A stretch of DNA of 64,000 nucleotides from Brevibacterium ihuae (GTDB lineage: Bacteria > Actinomycetota > Actinomycetes > Actinomycetales > Brevibacteriaceae): the NCBI RefSeq assembly GCF_900184225.1, contig NZ_FXWZ01000003.1, forward strand, positions 1,801,684-1,865,683, in the 5' to 3' direction. The notes beneath the pieces were generated by a model, which saw only the letters and a program-made list of their open reading frames with translations, made no database searches and had not been told where the DNA came from. The position numbers were made by a program, and so were the translations under genes. Positions 1 through 9,027 of the stretch are shown here, one piece after another. Each line of letters starts with the position of its first letter. Position 1 is the first letter of the stretch.

Positions 1-263
1 GGGCAGCTCGTCGCCCGCACGCTGCGCGGGGTCATCGTGCCGATGGCGCCGTCCTCGACGAGCGACCACAGGTGCGGGGTGAGGTACGGGTCGAGGTCCT
101 CGAACGTCAGCCCGCTCACCCCGACGAACACCGTCGGGCCCGCGATCACCGGGGTGATCGCCCGGGCGGGCGGCGCTGCCGGCCCCTGACCGGACGGCAC
201 CGGCGGCAGGCCGGCGACGAGCAGGCACGCGGCGAGAAGTGCGAGGAGGGCGCTGCGGATCAT
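1..263 (-). CDS. Secreted/membrane protein, N-terminal part (runs off left edge), paralogue of the next gene
   Basis: These are the first 87 codons of a gene whose remainder lies outside the window. ATG at 263-261 overlaps the TGA of the upstream gene (ATGA), implying translational coupling. Residues 1-18 (MIRSALLALLAACLLVAG) look like a signal peptide. After a Pro/Ala stretch comes VGVSGLTFEDLDPYLTPHL, which lines up with VIGASGLDFEDIDPEATPHL in the neighbouring gene. The two are therefore tandem paralogues, presumably sharing an exported N-terminal domain that resembles the start of alkaline-phosphatase-superfamily proteins. That resemblance is from memory and weak. The frame is open from 263 to the window edge. 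No catalytic function can be assigned from this fragment. Confidence 0.75.
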   Translation of the reverse strand, partial: MIRSALLALLAACLLVAGLPPVPSGQGPAAPPARAITPVIAGPTVFVGVSGLTFEDLDPYLTPHLWSLVEDGAIGTMTPRSVRATSC

Positions 264-2990
264 CGGCGGCCGCCGGGGGTGCGGGGGCCGGGAGCTCCGG
301 ATTCCGGGTGCGCACCTGCGTCGGATTCCGGGAGCGCACCCGCGTCGGACGCATGGCTCGACCCGGCGGCGGCCTCGGCCGCGGACCGCACGCGCGAACC
401 GGACCTCTGTTCCGCGCGGTCCAGGGACGCCTCGGGAGCAGTCGCCGAGGCCTCGGCCGCGGTCCCGGGTGCGTGTGCCCCTCCGACACCGGCCAGTCCT
501 TCCTGCTCGGCCGCGGGATCGGTCGCGGGGCCGACCGTCGTCCCGGTCCGGCCCCGGGGACCGGCGTCGGCTTCCGGGATGCGCTGGGGCACCGTGTCGG
601 CCGAGAGTGCGAGGAGGAGCGGGACCGCCATCATCGCGCCGGTGGCCGGCACGGCGATGCCCGAATCGGTGATCGCTCCGCCGACTGCGAGGCCGACGGC
701 GACGGCGAGGAATCCGGCGTGGAGGGCGCGGTCCTCGAACAGCGCGGGCAGCCGTCCCGCCCACGGCCGGGTGAAGCGGGCGGTCGGGGAGAAGCGGGCG
801 AGGTAGGCGAGGAAGAACAGGACTGCGATGATCGCGAGCGGGACGATGAGCGCGAGCGCCGGGTTGATCACCATGATGTTGAGATTCGCTGCGAGCTTGC
901 GGCCGATCACGGTGAACAGCTCGCCGTCAAGGATCTGTCCGAAGAACGTCCCGAAGTGCGATCGGGCGGACGGCGGACGGAGGTAGTCGAGCCCGGCGAT
1001 GCCGAGGATCGCGGCGAGCGAGATCGCGCCGATGAGCACGAGCCGCCAGATGTTCAGGCGGATCCCGAGGAGCAGCGCGAGGAGCACGAGGAATCCGGCG
1101 AGGGTGGCGATCGTGCCGCCGAACTTCGCGCCCCAGGCGGGATTCCCCAGGGTGACGACGGAGGCGAGGCCGACAACCGCGACGAGAGCCGCCGCCCGGC
1201 CGCGGTGGCCGATGACGAGCCGCCGGCACACGATCGCCAGGCCGAGGAACACCGCGACGATGAAGAGTGCCGCGCCCTGGTTCCCGAGGCCGTAGAAGCG
1301 GCCGGCGACGATCGGGTTGTAGCCCATGAGCGAGTTGAACTGCAGTCCCGATCCGAGTGCGATGTCGACGGCGAGCACGACCGCGGTGGTGAGCGACACC
1401 GCCGCGACCCGCCCGGCGAAGGTGCGCCGCCACGGCCCGGCGACCGCGATCGCGAGGAGCGCGAGCGATCCGGCGAGGACCGCGAGGCCGAGGCCGAGCG
1501 CCGGAACGGGGAAGCGCGCCCACGGCAGTAGGCCGGCGAGGAACGACCCCATGGGGATCACCGCGATGACGAGTCCCGTCCAGCCGAGGGCGCGGTGGAG
1601 CCGGATGCTCCTCGCGGCGCCGAGGCGCGCGTGGAGGGTGACGAGGAGGAGGCCGGCGAGAGCGAGGAAGAGCATGTAGTGGACGACGTCGAGGAGCACC
1701 GAGAAGGTCTGCGCGTGGGTGTGGACCGTCGCCGCCTCCGCCGCGGAGGCGCGCACGGTCGTGAGGCGGTCCGCGAAGTCTCCGGCCGCGGTGTCGACGG
1801 TCCAGGCGGCATCGGCGGACTCCTCCGGCGCCGTGAGCCCGGCGACCCGGGTGAGCGCGGCCGCGGCGACGTCGGTGAGCTGCGCGGTGCCCTCCTGCCG
1901 GGTCGAGGAGCTCGTGAGGATGCCCGGCTCGTAGGACGGCCCGGCCGCCATGAGCGCCCGCAGCCGGGAGGGGCTGGCGGCGTCGCCGACCCCGGCGACC
2001 ACGACATCGGTGGTGTCGAGGTCGATGTCCTCGAGGTACTGCTCGACCCGCTGGTCGACCCGGGAGAGCTGGTGCGCGCCGTCGAGCGCGGTCTCCTGCG
2101 GGACCCAGCCGGGATCGCCGACCGAGCCGACATCGATGAGCGTGAGCACGCAGTCGGAGCGCGGGGTGCCGCCCGGGCCCCAGTCGGCGACGACGCCCTC
2201 GGGGGAGGCCGCGGCATAGCCCGCTCCCGGGCCGATCGCCTGGGTGCAGCCCCCGGCATCGCGGACCGCAGCGGCCATCGCGCGGAGGTCGGCGGTGTAC
2301 CCGGATGCCGCATTGACCGACTCGATCCGGTCGAACTCGGGGATCACTCCGCCGGTGAGCGGGGCTTCGGGGACGGCGAAGTCCTCCGGCGCGGTCTCCG
2401 CGCCGGCCTCGGCCTCGGCGACGACCTCCTCCGGGACCGGGGTGCGGATCTCCGGGCAGGCCGCGGCGGGACGCGGCGGGACGCGGACGTAGTTGGTCGG
2501 CTGGGTGCTCGCCTCGGGAGCGAGCGTGGGCTCCGTGTCCTCGACGGCGGGGTAGCCGGCCGGCCCGGGCGGCAGGGGAGGCGGCTCGGCGGCCTCTGCC
2601 GCGGCATCGGGCAGGTCGACCGCGCCCGCCCGGTCGCCGGCGCCGAGGGTGAGCCAGCCGGAGGCCGGGCACGTCGCCGAGGTCAGGCTGCGGACGCTGA
2701 GGTTCGCGAGCGCGGCGTCCTCGGCGAAGGCGAAGAGGTGAGGGGTCGCCTCGGGGTCGATGTCTTCGAAGTCGAGGCCCGAGGCGCCGATGACGACGAG
2801 CGATTCGGCCGGGGCCGCATCCTGCGCGGCGGCGTCCTGCGCGGGCGCGGCCGGAGCGGCGGCGCCCGCGCAGGACGAGCAGACCGGCGCAGGCGAGCGC
2901 GAGGACGAGGAGGAGCGGCACGAGCACCCGCCGGGGCCGCTCGGCGGCGCTCCGACGGGCGCTCGGGGGTCTCGTCGGCAGCGTCCGCAT
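260..2990 (-). CDS. Polytopic membrane protein with exported N-terminal domain; apparent frameshift near the start
   Basis: The long frame from 2347 down to 260 encodes about 290 extracytoplasmic residues and then a multi-span membrane region (roughly 10 hydrophobic segments from about 1690 downward), ending in a Pro/Ala/Asp-rich tail. The same frame stays open and protein-like up to about 2890 but contains no start codon there. A good signal peptide (MRTLPTRPPSARRS..., then VLVPLLLVLALACAGLLV) starts at ATG 2990 in a different frame. Joining the two needs the skipping of one base around 2862-2890, giving about 909 residues. This is either a real frameshift mutation or a single-base sequence error. 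The domain after the junction (VIGASGLDFEDIDPEATPHL) matches the tandem paralogue at the left edge. Function unknown; the pair is probably co-transcribed. Confidence 0.7.
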
Positions 2991-3279
2991 CACCCCGCAG
3001 TCTACCGAGGCCCACCTGGACGACTCCTGGAGTCCGCGCAGGTCACCGGCGCCCACCTGAGCATTTGCGTGGACGCGGCTGGCCGAGGTAGATTTGTCTG
3101 TCGTTGCGTACGTCAGTTCACGCTCCTCTCTGAAGCCTCTATTCGCGTTGCAGGCAAGCGTGTGGGTCAGCCGTGGTTCGACGTACCGAGCACCGAACGA
3201 GCTGTGTGCATTCCTCGTGATCACGACCTTGGGGGATGCGGGCACGAGCTGCTATTCCATAGACGAAAAGAAGGCTACT

Positions 3280-3723
3280 TTGCGTACGTACACCCCCAAG
3301 CCCGGCGATGTTCAGCGCCAGTGGCACGTCATCGACGCCACTGACGTCGTCCTCGGTCGGCTCGCCTCGCAGACGGCACGCCTGCTGCGCGGCAAGCACA
3401 AGGTGACTTTTGCACCGAATGTCGACTCGGGTGATTTCGTGATCATCATCAACGCCGACAAGGTCGCCCTGACCGGTGCCAAGCTCGAGAAGAAGCGCGC
3501 CTGGCGCCACTCCGGCTACCCGGGCGGCATCAAGAGCATCAGCTACTCCGAGCTCCTGGCCAAGGATCCCGAGCGCGCTGTCGAGAAGGCCGTCGCCGGC
3601 ATGGTTCCCAAGAACCGCCTCGGTCGCGCCCAGATGCGGAAGCTCAAGGTGTACGCCGGTGCCGAGCACCCGCACGCCTCGCAGAATCCGCAGCCGTACG
3701 AGATCAGCCAGGTGGCGCAGTAA
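3280..3723 (+). CDS. rplM: Ribosomal protein L13
   Basis: Encodes 147 residues, the usual L13 length, beginning [10 protein letters not shown] and containing the conserved block [20 protein letters not shown]13 is an early-assembly protein of the 50S subunit that binds 23S rRNA. The start chosen is TTG at 3280, preceded by the purine-rich AAGAAGG at 3268-3274. The frame is open further upstream, but that part does not resemble L13. rpsI follows after 35 bp, the standard L13-S9 operon found across bacteria. The roughly 290 bp upstream of the gene holds the operon's leader and promoter, but I cannot pick out a convincing -35/-10 pair. Confidence 0.95.
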   Translation: MRTYTPKPGDVQRQWHVIDATDVVLGRLASQTARLLRGKHKVTFAPNVDSGDFVIIINADKVALTGAKLEKKRAWRHSGYPGGIKSISYSELLAKDPERAVEKAVAGMVPKNRLGRAQMRKLKVYAGAEHPHASQNPQPYEISQVAQ

Positions 3724-3758
3724 GCGCCCCGGCAGCAACGAACTTACCGAGGAGAACC

Positions 3759-4259
3759 GTGGCTGATACCACCAACGTCGATGACGTCGCAATGACCGAA
3801 TACTCCACCGAGACCCCGGCATCGGCCGGCCTGGGCGAGTCCGTGGCCGGTGGCCGCGGCCAGTCGCTCACCGCGCCCGGCGCCGCCGTGGGCCGTCGCA
3901 AGCAGGCCATCGCCCGCGTGCGCCTGGTTCCCGGCACCGGAGAGTGGCTGATCAACGGCCGCGATCTGGAGACCTACTTCCCGAACAAGCTGCACCAGCA
4001 GCTCGTCAACGAGCCGTTCCGTCTGCTCGACCTCGAAGGCCGCTTCGACGTCCACGTGCGGATCAAGGGTGGCGGACCCTCGGGTCAGGCCGGCGCCGTG
4101 CGCCTCGGCATCGCCCGCTCGCTCAACGAGATCGACCGCGAGAACAACCGCGCCGAGCTCAAGAAGGCCGGCTTCCTCACCCGTGACGCCCGCGTCCCGG
4201 AGCGCAAGAAGGCCGGACTCAAGAAGGCCCGCAAGGCGCCGCAGTTCTCGAAGCGCTGA
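3759..4259 (+). CDS. rpsI: Ribosomal protein S9
   Basis: Encodes 166 residues. The S9 core starts near residue 44 ([15 protein letters not shown]) and ends with the diagnostic basic tail [12 protein letters not shown], which reaches into the decoding centre of the 30S subunit. The first 43 or so residues are an acidic, Ala/Thr-rich extension of the kind common in high-GC Gram-positive S9 proteins. The start is GTG 3759, with a strong GAGGAG at 3749-3754. It is the second gene of the rplM-rpsI operon and is followed within 40 bp by a perfect inverted-repeat terminator, so the operon probably ends here. Confidence 0.96.
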   Translation: MADTTNVDDVAMTEYSTETPASAGLGESVAGGRGQSLTAPGAAVGRRKQAIARVRLVPGTGEWLINGRDLETYFPNKLHQQLVNEPFRLLDLEGRFDVHVRIKGGGPSGQAGAVRLGIARSLNEIDRENNRAELKKAGFLTRDARVPERKKAGLKKARKAPQFSKR

Positions 4260-4297
4260 TCGCGCACTCCAGGTCCGTGCCCGTTCCGGCCTGAGAC

Positions 4298-4334
4298 CTC
4301 AAGCCCTCGGACGACCCGCGTCCGAGGGCTTGAG
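4298..4334 (+). terminator. Terminator of the rplM-rpsI operon
   Basis: A perfect 14-bp inverted repeat (CTCAAGCCCTCGGA, 9-nt loop, TCCGAGGGCTTGAG) starts 39 bp after the rpsI stop. There is no T-run, which is usual for high-GC Gram-positive terminators. It separates the ribosomal operon from glmM. Confidence 0.85.
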
Positions 4335-4455
4335 TCGTATCCGGGGCCCGGCGTGGCAGACTGGATGGATTCCGTACCGGGCGGTATCCGATCCCGCGCG
4401 CTGCCTGCGCCGGACCCACCGACCCCACCGCACCCCACCGACAGCGAGGAAGACC

Positions 4456-5811
4456 GTGTCCCGACTCTTCGGCACCGACGGCGTCCGCGGCCGTGCCAAC
4501 ACCGATATCACCGCAGCCCTCGCGCTCGACCTCGCCGAGGCCGGTGCGCGAGTGCTCGCGGGCCCCGCCCGCGACGGCCATCCGCGTCCCTTTGCGATCG
4601 TCGGGCGCGACACCCGGGCCTCCGGCGAGTTCCTGTCCTCGGCCGTCGCCGCGGGGATCGCCGCGGCCGGCGTCGACGTGCTCCTCGTCGGCGAGCTGCC
4701 CACCCCCGGGGTGGCGCACGTGGTGAAGAACTCGGGCGCGGACTTCGGCGTCGTGCTCTCGGCCTCGCACAACCCGATGCCCGACAACGGCATCAAGTTC
4801 TTCGCCCGCGGCGGCACCAAGCTCGACGACGCGCTCGAGGACCGGATCGCCGGGATTCTCGGCGAGGACTGGGATCGCCCGACGGGCGCGGCGGTCGGCC
4901 GGATCACCCGCTTCCCGGCCGCGGTCGACGAGTACGTCGAGTACCTCGTCGATCGGCTCAGCGGTGAGCGCGAGGCTCCGCTGTCCGGCCTCACGGTCGT
5001 CGTCGACTGCGCCCACGGCGCGGCGAGCGTGGTGGGACCCGCCGCTCTGCGTCAGGCCGGAGCCGACGTCATCGTCACCGCTGCGGAACCCGACGGCTAC
5101 AACATCAACGACGGCGTCGGCTCGACCCATATCGCAGCGCTCGCCGCCGCGGTGAGCGAGCACAACGCGGACCTCGGCGTGGCCTTCGACGGCGACGCCG
5201 ACCGCTGCCTCGCCGTCGACGCGCGCGGCCGCGTGGTCGACGGGGACCAGATCATGGGTATCCTCGCACTCGGCCTCCACGAGGACGGGCAGCTGGCCCA
5301 CGGGACGCTCGTCACCACGGTGATGTCGAACCTCGGCCTGCGCCTGGCGATGGAGAAGGCCGGGATCAGCACCGTGCAGACGAAGGTCGGCGATCGCTAC
5401 GTGCTCGAGAAGATGCTCGCCGACGGCTTCACCCTCGGCGGGGAGCAGTCCGGGCACCTCCTCATGCTCGACCACGGCACCACCGGCGACGGCGTGCAGA
5501 CCGCGCTCCACCTCATGGACCGGATGGCGCGCACGCGGCGCTCGCTCGCCGACCTCGCCGCCGAGATCCCCCGGCTGCCGCAGGTCCTCATCAACGTCCC
5601 CGAGGTCGACCGCTCGAACACCGACCATCCGGCGGTCGCCGCCGAGGTCGAGGCGGTCGAGGGCGAGCTCGGCAGGACCGGTCGGGTGCTGCTCCGGGCG
5701 TCGGGCACCGAACCGCTCATCCGTGTCATGGTCGAGGCCGAGACCGAGGAGATCGCCCAGGCGCAGGCCGAGCGCCTCGCCGACATCGTCCGCACCGAAC
5801 TCGCCCTCTGA
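4456..5811 (+). CDS. glmM: Phosphoglucosamine mutase
   Basis: Encodes 451 residues, typical for GlmM, which converts glucosamine-6-phosphate to glucosamine-1-phosphate for UDP-GlcNAc and peptidoglycan synthesis. Visible features are the N-terminus RLFGTDGVRG, the phosphoserine loop SASHNP (catalytic Ser104), the metal-binding loop DGDADR near residues 245-250, and the C-terminal sugar-phosphate loop RASGTEPLIRVMVE. The start is GTG 4456 behind AGCGAGGA at 4443-4450; the longer frame upstream is not GlmM-like. It is downstream of rpsI as in many actinobacteria, but separated by the terminator at 4298. Its pathway partner glmS lies at 19177. Confidence 0.95.
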   Translation: MSRLFGTDGVRGRANTDITAALALDLAEAGARVLAGPARDGHPRPFAIVGRDTRASGEFLSSAVAAGIAAAGVDVLLVGELPTPGVAHVVKNSGADFGVVLSASHNPMPDNGIKFFARGGTKLDDALEDRIAGILGEDWDRPTGAAVGRITRFPAAVDEYVEYLVDRLSGEREAPLSGLTVVVDCAHGAASVVGPAALRQAGADVIVTAAEPDGYNINDGVGSTHIAALAAAVSEHNADLGVAFDGDADRCLAVDARGRVVDGDQIMGILALGLHEDGQLAHGTLVTTVMSNLGLRLAMEKAGISTVQTKVGDRYVLEKMLADGFTLGGEQSGHLLMLDHGTTGDGVQTALHLMDRMARTRRSLADLAAEIPRLPQVLINVPEVDRSNTDHPAVAAEVEAVEGELGRTGRVLLRASGTEPLIRVMVEAETEEIAQAQAERLADIVRTELAL

Positions 5812-5991
5812 GGCGCGCGTCCCGATGGTGCGGAACCCGATGACTGAGGAGCCTGTGGAGCGGAAATCTGCTGTGCGGGCGCCGATGAAGCTGACGACTG
5901 CTGGTCGGGCCCTCGCTGGTCGGGTGCCTGCTGCGCGGAAGTCTGCTGTTCGGGTGTCCGCTGTGCGGACGCACACCGCGCGGACCGGACG
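5812..5991. repeat. Degenerate short-period repeat spacer between glmM and the next gene
   Basis: The 180 bp between genes is built of loosely repeated words such as CTGCTGTGCGGA and GCTGGTCGGG, with a period of about 12-15 bp. No promoter or hairpin stands out. It is of the same low-complexity kind as the DNA at 10190-10450. Confidence 0.45.
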
Positions 5992-6459
5992 ATGACCTCG
6001 ACCCCCGCAGGCAGCGGCGCAGGTGCGCCCCGTGACGGTCGGCCGGTCGCCCGGCCGGCGCGGGTCGGGCGCGTCGCCGGCTCGCTCACCGCGGTGTCGG
6101 CGCTGCTCATGGCCGGTCTCACCCTGCTCACCGGGCTCGCGGACGACCCGCCGTTCGTGCTCGGCTGGTTCGCCGACGCCACGCTCCTCGTCCTCGTCAT
6201 GGGCGGGATCGCGACGATCGGGAACCTCCTCGTCGGCGCCCTCGCCTGGCGCTCGGAGACCGCGGCGGCCGCACGCGAGAACCGGCCGGTGCGCACGTGG
6301 CCGCTCATCGCCTTCATCGCGCTGACGATGCCGATCATCGTCTACGGCGTCGCCGTCGTCATCACCCAGCCGGTGTCCCTCGTCCTCTTCATCGGACTCC
6401 TGCTCGTGTGCGTGCCCGCGGCCGGCCTCCTCGCCGCCGTCACCCGCCTCCTGCGCTGA
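5992..6459 (+). CDS. Small four-span membrane protein of unknown function
   Basis: Encodes 155 residues. A basic, Gly/Pro-rich N-terminus (residues 1-26) precedes about four hydrophobic segments (near 28-48, 55-78, 104-124 and 127-150), with an Arg/Glu-rich cytoplasmic loop between spans 2 and 3 (WRSETAAAARENRPVRTW). The arrangement resembles the small uncharacterised actinobacterial membrane proteins often found near glmM. I see no catalytic or ligand-binding motif. The start is ATG 5992, with only a weak ribosome-binding site. The gene sits alone between repeat-rich spacers and converges on the ABC transporter at 7153-9027. Confidence 0.75.
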   Translation: MTSTPAGSGAGAPRDGRPVARPARVGRVAGSLTAVSALLMAGLTLLTGLADDPPFVLGWFADATLLVLVMGGIATIGNLLVGALAWRSETAAAARENRPVRTWPLIAFIALTMPIIVYGVAVVITQPVSLVLFIGLLLVCVPAAGLLAAVTRLLR

Positions 6460-6505
6460 ACCGGGGCCGTTGGGGGGTAGCCAGGGTCTGGCCATAACCG
6501 AAGCG

Positions 6506-6555
6506 CTCCGGCCCGCAACCTCACTCCGGCCCGCAGCCTCACTCCGGCCCGCTGG
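6506..6555. repeat. 18-bp tandem repeat, about 2.8 copies
   Basis: The unit CTCCGGCCCGCAACCTCA occurs at 6506-6523 and, with one change, at 6524-6541, followed by a partial third copy to 6555. It lies just downstream of the small membrane protein gene. Confidence 0.8.
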
Positions 6556-6637
6556 CAGCTGGACGCGAATTCGGCCGTCAGGCCCCAGCAGCGTTGAGTA
6601 CCTCACCCCACCTGCCGGGACGCGCCGGCTCAGCGCT

Positions 6638-6694
6638 TCACCTGCGGAAGATGTCCCGTGATCGGCCTGTTTCCGGGACATCTGCCGCAGGTGA
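6638..6694. repeat. 57-bp hairpin element, copy 1
   Basis: Two 21-bp arms (6638-6658 and 6674-6694) are inverted repeats matching at 20 of 21 positions around a 15-bp loop. The arm begins TCACCTGCGG and ends ATGTCCCG. The single mismatch is at the arm's centre. Copies 2 (6874-6930) and 3 (54186-54242) have exactly the same arm and loop lengths. Confidence 0.9.
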
Positions 6695-6873
6695 GCACCG
6701 CACGAGACTTCTGTCATCGCGCGAGACTGCTGCCGTAGGGGAACACTGCGTGGTCACACCGTGCGGGATGTGCCGGACGTTCACCTGCAATGCAAGCCCT
6801 GCACCGTCCGCTCACCGACGGAAGAAGTCCCGGAGTGCCCTTTCACCTGTGGGAGAAGTCGTGTGGATGCAGC

Positions 6874-6930
6874 TCACCTGCGGCAGATGTCCCGCAATCG
6901 AGGCGATTCCGGGACATCTTCCGCAGGTGA
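6874..6930. repeat. 57-bp hairpin element, copy 2
   Basis: Arms at 6874-6894 and 6910-6930 match at 20 of 21 positions, with a 15-bp loop unlike that of copy 1. Extra single arms flank it. Diverged direct copies lie about 30 bp apart to the left (6813-6833, 6843-6863) and an inverted arm lies to the right (6939-6959), so the whole patch is symmetrical about 6902. Confidence 0.9.
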
Positions 6931-7152
6931 GCACCATGTGGGACATCTGTCGCAGGTGAAGAATGGAGGCAGGCGAAGCCGGGGGAGCAGAGGATCGGAC
7001 CGATCGTGAGACCTGCACCGGTGAGTTGAGCGCCCGGGCTCCGTGGATGCCGGCCGGGGGGCGCTCCTGGGCGGCGAGGTGGTGCGAGCATCCAGTCTCC
7101 GTGCTCCGCGCGCTCGTGTGCTGAGCGCTGAGGCCCCGCGCGGCCCCGGGGG

Positions 7153-9027
7153 TCACTCCTGGGCGGCGAACTGGGTCTCGTAGAGCTCGGCGTAGCGGCC
7201 GTCGGCGGCGAGGAGCTCCTCGTGGGTGCCGCGCTCGGCGACCCGGCCGCCCTCGATGACGAGGATCTCGTCGGCGCTGCGGACGGTCGACAGGCGGTGG
7301 GCGATGACGAGGGCGGTGCGGCCGGTCATCGCCTCGGCGAGCGCCTGCTGGATCGCGGCCTCGTTCGTCGAATCGAGCGCCGAGGTCGCCTCGTCGAGGA
7401 CGACCACCGGGGGAGCGGCGAGCAGCAGCCGGGCGATGGTGAGGCGCTGGCGCTCGCCGCCGGAGAGCCGGTAACCGCGCTCGCCGATCACGGTGTCGAG
7501 GCCGTCGGGCAGGTCCGCGATGACGTCGTCGAGCCGGGCGCGGTGGATCGCGTCGCGGAGCTCGGACTCAGTCGCGTCCGGCTTCGCGAGGACGAGGTTG
7601 TCGCGGATCGACTCGTGGAACAGGTGCCCGTCCTGTGTCACCATGCCCACGGTCCGCTGGAGCGTCTCGAAGCTCAGCTCGCGCACGTCCGTCCCGCCGA
7701 TCGTCACCGCGCCGCCGGTGACGTCGTAGAGGCGGGGGAGCAGCGAGGCGATCGTCGACTTGCCCGCGCCCGAGCTGCCGACGAGAGCCACGGTGGATCC
7801 CGGTGCGACCTCGAGGTCGATGCCGTGGAGCACCTCGACGCCGGCGCGGCGGTCGAGCGCGGTGACGTCCTCGAGGCTCGCGAGCGACACCTCGGCGGCG
7901 GACGGGTACGCGAAGCGCACGTCGCGGTAGGCGACGGCGACCGGGCCGGGGGCGAGCGACTTCGGGTTCTCCGCCTCGGTGAGCAGCGGCTCGAGGTCGA
8001 GCACCTCGAACACCCGCTCGAAGCTCACGATCGCGCTCATGATGTCCATCCGGGCGTTGGCGAGCATAGTGAGCGGGGTGTACAGGCGGGTGAGGAGCAT
8101 CGCGAGCGTGACGACCTGCCCGGCGTTGAGGTTGCCGAGCACCGCCTGCACACCGCCGAGGCCGTAGACGAGGGCGAGCGCGAGGGCGGACACGAGGGTG
8201 AGCGCGGTGACGAAGGTCGTCTGGAGCATCGCCGTCCGCACCCCGATGTCGCGCACGCGGCCCGCGCGGTCGGCGAACTCGCGGGATTCCGTGGCCGGCC
8301 GGCCGAACAGCTTGACGAGGGTGGCGCCGCCGGCGGAGAACCGCTCGGTCATGCGGGTGGACATCGCGGCATTGTGGTTCGCGGCCTCGTGCTGGAGGAG
8401 CGCGAGGCGCCCGCCGAGCATCCGGGCGGGAACGAGGAAGATCGGCAGCAGGAGGACCGACAGCGCGGTGACCTGCCACGAGATCGTCACCATGACGCCG
8501 ACGGTGAGGACGAGGGAGACGACGTTCGACACGACCCCGGAGAGCGTGTTGGAGAAGGCACGCTGGGCGCCGATGACGTCGGTGTTGAGGCGGGACACGA
8601 GCGCACCCGTGCGGGTGCGGTTGAAGAACGCGATCGGCAGCGTCTGCACGTGGTCGAACACCGCGGTGCGGAGGTCGAAGATCAGGCCCTCGCCCACCCG
8701 GGAGGACAGATAGCGGTTGACGAGGCCGAGGCCGGCGTCGAGGATCGCGAGGCCCGCCATCGCGAGCGCGATCCAGACGATGACGGACACCGGGCCGCCG
8801 CCGGTGATGGCGTTGACGACGTCGCCGGCGAGGATCGGGGTGATGACGCCGATGACGGAGACGAGGACGGACACGGCGATGAAGCCGGTGAGCTTGGCGC
8901 GGTGGCGCCGGGCGAAGCCGTAGATGCGGCGCACGGTGGACCGGGAGATCTTGCCGGAGCCCTTGGCCGAGGTCGAGTGGGAGCCGACCGTGCGGCGCAT
9001 GATCATGTGCGTCGAGGGCATGCTCAT
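7153..9027 (-). CDS. ABC exporter, fused permease and ATPase (half-transporter)
   Basis: Encodes 624 residues with the MsbA-like exporter layout: six membrane spans (about residues 40-330), then a nucleotide-binding domain. That domain has Walker A GSSGAGKS (about 413-420), the Q-loop region VTQDGHLFHE, signature LSGGERQR (about 519), Walker B VVVLDEATSALD (about 540-550) and the H-loop AHRLST. It should work as a homodimer or with a partner to export a lipid or drug; the substrate cannot be read from the sequence. The start is ATG 9027 behind a strong AGGAGG at 9034-9039. It converges on the repeat-filled spacer downstream and is transcribed in the same direction as coaA, 163 bp away. Confidence 0.92.
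   Translation of the reverse strand: MSMPSTHMIMRRTVGSHSTSAKGSGKISRSTVRRIYGFARRHRAKLTGFIAVSVLVSVIGVITPILAGDVVNAITGGGPVSVIVWIALAMAGLAILDAGLGLVNRYLSSRVGEGLIFDLRTAVFDHVQTLPIAFFNRTRTGALVSRLNTDVIGAQRAFSNTLSGVVSNVVSLVLTVGVMVTISWQVTALSVLLLPIFLVPARMLGGRLALLQHEAANHNAAMSTRMTERFSAGGATLVKLFGRPATESREFADRAGRVRDIGVRTAMLQTTFVTALTLVSALALALVYGLGGVQAVLGNLNAGQVVTLAMLLTRLYTPLTMLANARMDIMSAIVSFERVFEVLDLEPLLTEAENPKSLAPGPVAVAYRDVRFAYPSAAEVSLASLEDVTALDRRAGVEVLHGIDLEVAPGSTVALVGSSGAGKSTIASLLPRLYDVTGGAVTIGGTDVRELSFETLQRTVGMVTQDGHLFHESIRDNLVLAKPDATESELRDAIHRARLDDVIADLPDGLDTVIGERGYRLSGGERQRLTIARLLLAAPPVVVLDEATSALDSTNEAAIQQALAEAMTGRTALVIAHRLSTVRSADEILVIEGGRVAERGTHEELLAADGRYAELYETQFAAQE

Larger units (their letters stand above)
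6460..7152. other. 693-bp gene-free, repeat-filled convergent spacer
   Basis: No credible gene is present; open frames on both strands are built from the repeats. Contents in order: 18-bp tandem repeats (6506-6555), a 57-bp hairpin (6638-6694), diverged single arms of the same element (about 6813-6833 and 6843-6863), a second 57-bp hairpin (6874-6930) and an orphan arm (6939-6959). The remainder to 7152 shows nothing recognisable. Confidence 0.7.

Noticed and set aside
927-3245. 772-residue minus-strand open frame rich in Arg/Pro/Gly
   Set aside because: Only its MRTLPTRPPSARRS signal-peptide segment is protein-like. The rest is a shadow of the membrane-protein gene in another frame.
4219-6717. 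832-residue minus-strand open frame opposite glmM
   Set aside because: An antisense shadow of a high-GC gene; composition is extreme and it spans glmM, the spacer and the hairpin repeats.
6594-6959. Open frames across the hairpin repeats, with repeated HLRKMSR/GTSSAGE-type peptides
   Set aside because: The peptides arise from the inverted repeat arms read on either strand; no start signal or coding bias.
6813-6959. Possible CRISPR-like array (21-bp repeats about 30 bp apart)
   Set aside because: Repeats occur in both orientations, are strongly diverged, spacers are only 9-10 bp, and no cas genes are present.
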